Shown here: piece by piece, positions 12,404 through 17,979 of the stretch
Layout: the number at the start of each line of letters is the position of its first letter
How positions within the stretch are numbered: the stretch's first letter is position 1
Source of the DNA: Bacillota bacterium
GTDB taxonomy: Bacteria > Bacillota > Clostridia > Acetivibrionales > DTU013
Assembly: GCA_023411715.1 (NCBI GenBank)
Contig: JAEYOM010000003.1
Coordinates: forward strand, 1-17,979
Reading direction: 5' to 3'
Length of the DNA: 17,979 nt
Made by a program: the position numbers and the translations under genes
The notes under the pieces: model-generated
Seen by the model: only the letters and a program-made list of their open reading frames with translations
Told to the model about the DNA's origin: nothing
Database searches by the model: none

Positions 12404-14110
12404 ATGAAAAGCAAAAAACTAGTCACAATAATAATGCTAGTAGTTATGCTAACATTAACCATGGCTCCGTTTACAACGGCGAGCGCAGCAAAGACTAATT
12501 TTCTTACAATTATGTCAGAGGAGAGCAATGGTTGGGTAAGAAACTTTAACCCGAATATCAACAATGCCAGACACGCTGCATTGGGATTTATGTTTGAGCC
12601 ATTGATTATTTTCGACAGCTTCAATAATAATAGGGAAACTCCTTGGCTTGCTGAAAAGATTGTTACTGAACCCGACTTTAAAACCCTCACCGTATATGTA
12701 AGAAAGGGTGTTAAATGGAGTGACGGTAAAGATTTTACTGCAAATGACGTTGCATTTACCTACACTTATCCCAAAACACATCCCGAAATAGACAGAAATG
12801 GTTGGTGGGATCATACGGGATCTACTACACCGGGGAAAATTGCTTCTGTTAAAGTAGTTGACAAATATACTGTAAAAATTATCATGAAAGAAGCGAATCG
12901 TTTCTGGCGCAATACTATACCCTTCCAAATCTGGATGTTGCCGGAGCATATTTACTCAAAGGTTAATGACCCTGCAAATTATGTGGATGCAAACCCTGTG
13001 GTTACAGGCGCATTCTCAAAAGTTAAGTACTTTACACCTGAAATGATTGTACTTGCTAGAAACCCATATTACTGGAATGCTAAAAATCTAAAAGTTGACG
13101 AACTTCGTTTCCCGCAATTCAATGGCAACCAGGCTGCGCTCTCATTGCTTCAAACAGGGGCTATCGACTGGGCGCATATATTTATACCGGATGCAGCAAA
13201 GAACTATGTACAAGGCGATCCGGACAGAAAATTCTGGTATGGTAAAAACGATGGTGTAAGACTTGCATTCAACTTTATGGATGAAAATGCTGATACTTTA
13301 AAGGCATTTAAAGATGTCAATTTCAGAAGAGCAGTATCATTATGCGTTGATAGAATAGGTATAAATAATTCGGCCGTATTTGGATACCTTTCTAAGGATG
13401 TTCCTCCTGTAACAGGTTTACCGCCGGCGTTAATGGGGTACTCTGATAAAACTGCACAGGCTGAGTTGGCCAAATATACTAAATACGACATTAATGCGGC
13501 TAAAAAGATATTGGCAGACGCCGGATACAAAGACGTTAACAAGGACGGATTCCTGGAAAACCCGGATGGTTCCAAGCTTGCATTTGAAATTACATCACCT
13601 GCAGGCTGGACTGATTGGAATGATGGTGCTGCAATTGTTGCACAAGGACTTAAAAAAGCAGGCGTCAATGCAACAGCAAAAGCTATAGATCTTGCAATGT
13701 ATGTTGAAAGCTGGAAATCCGGCAAGCGGGATGTTCTTTACAGTGGATACGGTATTACCGGAGATCCATATAAATTCTACTATGACACAATTGGTGATCA
13801 ATCAAGAATCAAAACAGATACCTGGTGGACAATTACCGATACGAACTATGCGAATGACGAGATGACAGCTTTAATCGCTAAAATGCCGACTGCTAAAGAT
13901 TCTGAATTAAAATCAATAACAGCCAAGATAGAACAACATTTCGCAAGCAATATGATCAATGTTCCAATATTCTACAATGGAAACTGGGTTGTTTACAACA
14001 CAAGCAGATTTACAGGCTGGGCTACTGCGGATAATGTAATATGTAATCCTGCATGTGTTCAGCATGACTCAAAACTTTTACAGCTTTTCGCTTTAAAGCC
14101 TGTAAAATAA
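12404..14110 (+). CDS. Family 5 extracellular solute-binding protein of an Opp/Dpp-type importer
   Basis: The 568-residue protein has a signal peptide (basic M-K-S-K-K, hydrophobic core, T-A-S-A-A-K around 25-30) with no cysteine, so it is not a typical lipoprotein. The mature part has the order and motifs of SBP family 5: early F-E-P-L-I-I-F, V-R-K-G-V-K-W-S-D-G-K-D-F-T-A-N-D-V (about 99-117), N-P-Y-Y-W-N and V-N-F-R-R-A-V. It captures a ligand outside the cell and delivers it to the two permeases encoded downstream. Family 5 members bind peptides, nickel or, in several thermophiles and plant-degrading bacteria, oligosaccharides; the many aromatic residues would suit a sugar, but this is undecided. 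The start is ATG 12404 with AAGGGGG 6 bases upstream. It is preceded by an attenuator-like leader and followed by a large hairpin. Confidence 0.9.
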   Translation: MKSKKLVTIIMLVVMLTLTMAPFTTASAAKTNFLTIMSEESNGWVRNFNPNINNARHAALGFMFEPLIIFDSFNNNRETPWLAEKIVTEPDFKTLTVYVRKGVKWSDGKDFTANDVAFTYTYPKTHPEIDRNGWWDHTGSTTPGKIASVKVVDKYTVKIIMKEANRFWRNTIPFQIWMLPEHIYSKVNDPANYVDANPVVTGAFSKVKYFTPEMIVLARNPYYWNAKNLKVDELRFPQFNGNQAALSLLQTGAIDWAHIFIPDAAKNYVQGDPDRKFWYGKNDGVRLAFNFMDENADTLKAFKDVNFRRAVSLCVDRIGINNSAVFGYLSKDVPPVTGLPPALMGYSDKTAQAELAKYTKYDINAAKKILADAGYKDVNKDGFLENPDGSKLAFEITSPAGWTDWNDGAAIVAQGLKKAGVNATAKAIDLAMYVESWKSGKRDVLYSGYGITGDPYKFYYDTIGDQSRIKTDTWWTITDTNYANDEMTALIAKMPTAKDSELKSITAKIEQHFASNMINVPIFYNGNWVVYNTSRFTGWATADNVICNPACVQHDSKLLQLFALKPVK

Positions 14111-14117
14111 TTAATTA

Positions 14118-14156
14118 ATCAGGTATGGCATGGGTTTTACCCATGCCATACCTGAT
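14118..14156 (+). other. Perfect 18-bp hairpin between binding-protein and permease genes
   Basis: Arms 14118-14135 and 14139-14156 match over all 18 bases with a 3-base loop. The T-rich stretch after it is short. Such structures often protect the upstream mRNA and partly stop transcription, making binding protein more abundant than permease. That role is inferred here from position and stability. Confidence 0.7.
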
Positions 14157-14229
14157 ATTTAAAGTTCAACTAATAATAAATCGTGCCTTATAATTCCGAA
14201 ATTCTAAAAAATTGAGGGTGTGGATACCT

Positions 14230-15228
14230 GTGAGATACATTTTAAAAAGGTTATGGTTTTATATCTTGGCGTTCTTTGGGGCTTTGGCTTTAAACTTTTT
14301 CCTTCCGCGTATGATGCCGGGAAATCCTGTTCAGATGTTCTTATCAAACCTTTATAGATCGGGCGGTGTTGTTGACAATGCTACAATAGCCGCGGTAGAG
14401 AAATTATTCGGGTACGATACCCATACTCCTGTTATCATAGCCTTCTTTAATTATATTGCAAGCATTTTTAAAGGCAATTGGGGCGTTTCTTTTACTTTCT
14501 ACCCGCAGACGGTATTGGAAGCTACAGCGCGAGGGGTGAAATGGACTGTATTCCTTTTGGGAACGGCATTGATTCTTGGATTTATTATAAATACACTGTT
14601 TGGTATTCTTGTTGCATGGAAACGCGGGAGCAGACTGGATACGACATTAACCGTCGGCGGGCAAATCATGGCTAATATTCCGTCGGTTGTCACTGCAATT
14701 ATTTTATGCATTGCACTTGCATTTACGGATATATTCCCGAGAGGATATGCCGTTACTCCGCTTTTTATGCCTGAAAATGTCTTTCAATATATGCGCGATG
14801 TAGCTTATCATGCTTTCCTGCCTGTCTTTGCAATTGTTATAACAGGCCTGGGTGGAATAATGGGCATGAGAGCAAATATGATCAACCAGCTCGGCGAAGA
14901 TTATATTGTTATGGGAATTGCCAAAGGTGTGCCCGACAGGAAGATCATGTTTGGCTACGGGGCGAGAAATGCGCTTTTACCTGTTGTTACTTCACTTGCA
15001 ATGCAGATAGGTTATTTGTTAGGCGGCGCTTTAATAATCGAACAGGTTTTCAATTATCCCGGTTTAGGCCAAATTATGGTCATGGCTATCAGCAGAAGGG
15101 ATTATCCTTTAATGCAAGGCATACTGCTTATGACAACAATAGTGATGCTTACGGCTAACTTTATTGCAGACATCAGCATTATGATCCTGGATCCAAGAAC
15201 TCGGAGACAGGGTGTTGACGGAAACTGA
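14230..15228 (+). CDS. ABC importer permease, OppB/DppB type
   Basis: A protein of 332 residues with about six membrane helices. It has the N-terminal pattern of OppB-type permeases (M-R-Y-I-L-K-R-L, then F-F-L-P-R-M-M-P-G-N-P) and a cytoplasmic EAA-type loop near G-I-A-K-G-V-P-D-R-K-I-M-F-G-Y-G-A-R-N-A-L-L-P that contacts the ATPases. The E-Q-V-F-N-Y-P-G-L-G stretch is also typical. It forms half of the membrane channel together with the next gene product. GTG 14230 is chosen because GAGGGTG (14214-14220) lies about 10 bases upstream; the in-frame TTG at 14212 would lie before that site. The stop TGA shares its last base with a possible ATG of the next gene, which suggests translational coupling. 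Confidence 0.88.
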   Translation: MRYILKRLWFYILAFFGALALNFFLPRMMPGNPVQMFLSNLYRSGGVVDNATIAAVEKLFGYDTHTPVIIAFFNYIASIFKGNWGVSFTFYPQTVLEATARGVKWTVFLLGTALILGFIINTLFGILVAWKRGSRLDTTLTVGGQIMANIPSVVTAIILCIALAFTDIFPRGYAVTPLFMPENVFQYMRDVAYHAFLPVFAIVITGLGGIMGMRANMINQLGEDYIVMGIAKGVPDRKIMFGYGARNALLPVVTSLAMQIGYLLGGALIIEQVFNYPGLGQIMVMAISRRDYPLMQGILLMTTIVMLTANFIADISIMILDPRTRRQGVDGN

Positions 15229-16202
15229 TGGTAAAAGGGGACAGAGAGTATATGAAAAAAATATGGAACAGCAATATAATACGTTTTTTTAGGAATAGTC
15301 CCAAAACAAGCATCGGAGTTATTCTGGTAATTTTGATTCTTCTCCTTACCGTTGGGGCAAACCTTTTTACGAGTATTGATCCTACAAATAGATTTGCCGG
15401 CGAATATCACAGCCCGCCTTCACAAACGCATATATTAGGCACAACTCAATTGGGTAACGATGTATTCGCTCAAACCTTGTACGGAGGCCGCGTATCAATC
15501 CTGGTAGGTATATTTGCAGGTATTATTACAGTGTTTTTAGGTATCATTTTAGGAATCAGTTCAGGCTATTTTGGAGGAAGGTATGATAACGTAATTACAA
15601 CAATAATAAATATTATCATGGTTGTACCAAATATAGTCCTGTTACTTATAGTTGCAGCGCTTTTAGACGGTGTATCGCCATTCTTGATCAGTGTCATAAT
15701 CGGGCTGACTTCCTGGCCGTGGAACGCTCGTGTACTTCGTGCCCAGACAATGAGTTTGAGAAACAGAGAATTTGTTTATTCTGCTGAAACATTAGGAGAA
15801 TCAAAACTTAGAATCTTGTTTTTTGAGATTATGCCTAACATGCTTTCCATCATAAGTTCTGCTTTTGTCAGCACGCTTATCTTTGCTATTACGGCTAGCG
15901 CTACTCTTGAGTTCATTGGATTCGGCGACCCACTTTCGTGTACATGGGGAATAATGCTTTTCAATGCAAATAAATCTGGAGCATTGACAAGCGGTGCCTG
16001 GTGGGAATTGCTGGGCCCTATTTCCGGAATAGTTTTGTTTGGAGCAGGACTTACATTAATTAATTTCTCCATCGATGAAGTATCAAATCCAAAATTAAAA
16101 GCACAAAGAATTATGAAAGCTTATTATAAAGTGAAAAAAATGCAGGCAAAAAGCATAAAAAAATTAGGCTTGAGTAACACCATGGGAAGGAAGAGCGCTT
16201 GA
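15228..16202 (+). CDS. ABC importer permease, OppC/DppC type
   Basis: A protein of up to 324 residues with an OppC-type N-terminus, one early helix, then a periplasmic-side loop with the typical H-I-L-G-T-T-Q-L-G-N-D-V-F (about 70-82). A five-helix core follows, with an EAA-type loop (R-E-F-V-Y-S-A-E-T-L-G-E-S-K around 180-193). It pairs with the preceding permease. Two starts are possible. ATG 15228 overlaps the previous stop by one base, while ATG 15252 has a clearer AAAGGGG site (15234-15240) at 11 bases. The true protein may thus be 8 residues shorter. The C-terminus carries a basic tail of about 35 residues beyond the last helix (K-K-M-Q-A-K-S-I-K-K), longer than I expect for the family. 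Confidence 0.88.
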   Translation: MVKGDREYMKKIWNSNIIRFFRNSPKTSIGVILVILILLLTVGANLFTSIDPTNRFAGEYHSPPSQTHILGTTQLGNDVFAQTLYGGRVSILVGIFAGIITVFLGIILGISSGYFGGRYDNVITTIINIIMVVPNIVLLLIVAALLDGVSPFLISVIIGLTSWPWNARVLRAQTMSLRNREFVYSAETLGESKLRILFFEIMPNMLSIISSAFVSTLIFAITASATLEFIGFGDPLSCTWGIMLFNANKSGALTSGAWWELLGPISGIVLFGAGLTLINFSIDEVSNPKLKAQRIMKAYYKVKKMQAKSIKKLGLSNTMGRKSA

Positions 16203-16204
16203 AG

Positions 16205-17173
16205 ATGAGTGATTTATTAACGGTAAAAGGACTCAGCGTTGATTATGTAACTGCAAAAGGGGGACATGTCAGAGCAGTAGACGACGTCAGCTTTTCAATA
16301 AAAGAGGGTCAAAGCTTCGGCCTGGCAGGAGAATCCGGCTGCGGCAAGAGTACGATTGCCTACTCTCTTATGAGATTGCACAGGCCTCCGGCGTTAATAT
16401 CAGATGGTCAGATTATTTTTTGCGGTAATGATATAGTACATATGACAGAAAATCAAGTTCAGCAATTACGCTGGAGTGAGATAGCCATGGTATTCCAATC
16501 GGCCATGAACTGTCTGAATCCCGTAAAAACAATAGAAAAACAATTTTTTGAAATATTCAGGTATCATGGGATTACCAATGATAAAAAGGTTTCCAGAAAG
16601 AAGGCCGAAGAGCTTTTATCCGTTGTAGGTATCCCGGCGGAAAGATTAAAAGATTACCCTCACCAGTATTCAGGCGGGATGCGTCAGAGAGCAGTTATCG
16701 CAATGGCATTGGCGCTTAGACCCAAACTTCTGATATTAGACGAGCCTACTACTGCACTTGATACTGTAGTACAAAGAGATATTTTACAGTGTATTTACAA
16801 CCTGAAAAAGGAATTAAATTTTTCTATTTTTTTTATCACACATGATATCAGTTTGATGATGGAATTTTGCGACACAATAGGTATCATGTATGCCGGGAAG
16901 ATCGTAGAACAGTCTTCTTCAGGGAATATTCTGCATAACCCGAAGCATCCTTATACATACGGCTTAAAAAATTCATTTCCCTCTTTAAAAGGAGAAGTCA
17001 AATATATGGAAGGAATACCCGGAACCCCATTGGATTTAAATGCTGTTCCTGCAGGCTGCAGGTTTCAGGACCGTTGTTTTAGAACATGTAAAGACTGTTT
17101 TACAAAGGAACCGGAGATCAGCACCACTGATGACGGGTTCTTTTATTGTCATAATCCATTAAGGGCAGGATGA
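16205..17173 (+). CDS. ABC importer ATPase, OppD/DppD type
   Basis: A 322-residue ATPase with Walker A GESGCGKST (42-50), Q-loop F-Q-S (97-99), signature Y-S-G-G-M-R-Q-R (155-162), Walker B L-L-I-L-D-E-P (175-181) and switch His 213. The C-terminal oligopeptide-transporter extension (about 235-322) contains cysteines at 285, 291, 295, 298 and 315. OppD and DppD proteins can bind an iron-sulfur cluster through such cysteines, but the number and spacing here are richer than the usual three or four. It pairs with the OppF-type protein to power uptake. ATG 16205 is used; TTG 16199, overlapping the previous stop, has an equally placed GGAAGGA site, so the start may be 6 bases earlier. Confidence 0.9.
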   Translation: MSDLLTVKGLSVDYVTAKGGHVRAVDDVSFSIKEGQSFGLAGESGCGKSTIAYSLMRLHRPPALISDGQIIFCGNDIVHMTENQVQQLRWSEIAMVFQSAMNCLNPVKTIEKQFFEIFRYHGITNDKKVSRKKAEELLSVVGIPAERLKDYPHQYSGGMRQRAVIAMALALRPKLLILDEPTTALDTVVQRDILQCIYNLKKELNFSIFFITHDISLMMEFCDTIGIMYAGKIVEQSSSGNILHNPKHPYTYGLKNSFPSLKGEVKYMEGIPGTPLDLNAVPAGCRFQDRCFRTCKDCFTKEPEISTTDDGFFYCHNPLRAG

Positions 17174-17194
17174 ATCAATAATACGAGGTGTGAA

Positions 17195-17979
17195 ATGAAA
17201 GAAGAAAAGCAAACAATACTGAGTGTAAAAAACGTTGTGATGGATTTCAAAATCGGCGGGAAATCGCTCCTGTCCAGGAAGAAAACTTTGCGTGCTTTGA
17301 ATGACATCACTTTTGATCTATATAAAGGTGAAGCCTTGGCGATTGTTGGCGAATCCGGGTGTGGAAAATCTACCATATGCAGGGTTGCTATGAAATTCTA
17401 CAAGCCAACATCAGGAACTATGACTTTTGAAAATAATGACATTCATAAATTGAAGGGCCAGCAATTAAAAAACTATCGTCAAAAAGTGCAGATGATTTTT
17501 CAGGACCCTTTTTCCTCGCTTAATCCATTGCATAATATATATTATCATTTGAAGAGGCCGCTTAAATTGTACCATCCGTCCGATAAAACAACCATGAAGA
17601 AAAAGATGGATGAGTATTTGACGTTGGTTGGGCTGATTCCGCCGGAAGAACAGGGAAATAAAAATCCTCATCAGCTGTCCGGAGGACAAAGGCAAAGAGC
17701 ATATTTGGCAAGAATATTGGCTGTAGGCGCAGAAGTAATATTTGCGGATGAGCCGACCTCAATGCTGGACGTATCGATTCGGCTGGGAATTCTGAACCTT
17801 ATGAATAAATTGAAAAAAGAGAATGACAAATCGTTTATTTATATTACTCATGATATAGCCTCTGCACGATACTTTGCCGACAGGATTATCGTTTTGTATG
17901 CCGGGCATATGGTTGAATGGGGCGATGTTAACAAGGTTATTGTCAATCCTGCGCATCCCTATACGAAGCTTTTGGTTTC
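17195..17979 (+). CDS. ABC importer ATPase, OppF/DppF type (3' end outside window)
   Basis: The frame is open from ATG 17195 to the window end (261 codons seen), with GAGGTG 4 to 6 bases upstream. Motifs are Walker A GESGCGKST (52-60), Q-loop F-Q-D (102-104), signature L-S-G-G-Q-R-Q-R (161-168), Walker B V-I-F-A-D-E-P (181-187) and switch His 219. The visible end, N-P-A-H-P-Y-T-K, is where the C-terminal oligopeptide-transporter extension begins, so perhaps 60 or more residues are missing. The L-D-V-S sequence after Walker B and the I-A-S-A-R-Y-F-A-D stretch are typical of OppF-type partners. It is the fifth gene of the importer operon and completes the heterodimeric ATPase. Confidence 0.9.
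   Translation, partial: MKEEKQTILSVKNVVMDFKIGGKSLLSRKKTLRALNDITFDLYKGEALAIVGESGCGKSTICRVAMKFYKPTSGTMTFENNDIHKLKGQQLKNYRQKVQMIFQDPFSSLNPLHNIYYHLKRPLKLYHPSDKTTMKKKMDEYLTLVGLIPPEEQGNKNPHQLSGGQRQRAYLARILAVGAEVIFADEPTSMLDVSIRLGILNLMNKLKKENDKSFIYITHDIASARYFADRIIVLYAGHMVEWGDVNKVIVNPAHPYTKLLV

Overview
The window looks like a chromosomal stretch of a Gram-positive, clostridial bacterium (Bacillota). This is inferred from strong Shine-Dalgarno sites, TTG and GTG starts, sigma-A-type promoters, U-tract terminators, an ABC-F gene behind a long attenuator-type leader, a lipoprotein of the DUF3160 type and a GGDEF/HD-GYP protein. Species cannot be fixed from the sequence alone. I see no rRNA, tRNA, CRISPR array, transposase or phage gene.

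Left part (1-5.2 kb): the 3' end of an alpha/beta hydrolase, a convergent DUF1294 membrane protein, then an antibiotic-resistance-like pair. The pair is an ABC-F ribosome-protection-type ATPase with a long leader, followed by an MFS antiporter with its own promoter. The ABC-F leader contains a good promoter, two overlapping short ORFs and four complementary segments. These can form either two tandem terminators or one antiterminator that breaks both, which fits ribosome-mediated attenuation. The ABC-F protein also carries a minisatellite-encoded Lys/Glu/Gly-rich insert before its C-terminal coiled coil.

Middle part (5.2-11.8 kb): two secreted proteins in tandem (a protein with Ca-binding-like Asp loops and a DUF3160 lipoprotein), both of unknown function. 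Next comes a reverse-strand seven-TM GGDEF/HD-GYP protein with a long, strongly folded 5' leader. Divergent to it is an unrecognised membrane protein whose stop codon lies in the first copy of a 28-bp triple repeat. A short reverse-strand ORF of 48 aa converges on it across a shared hairpin.

Right part (12-18 kb): an AT-richer operon for an Opp/Dpp-type ABC importer. It encodes a family 5 binding protein, two permeases, a complete OppD-type ATPase and an OppF-type ATPase cut by the window end. The binding protein has a signal peptide without a lipobox cysteine. The operon is preceded by a second attenuator-like leader with competing hairpins and a U-tract, and a perfect 18-bp hairpin separates the binding-protein gene from the permeases. 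The substrate may be peptides or oligosaccharides; the sequence does not decide.

The best candidates for undescribed biology are the two leader RNAs (about 1157-1535 and 12205-12298), the structured leader of the c-di-GMP gene, and the paired unknown exported proteins.
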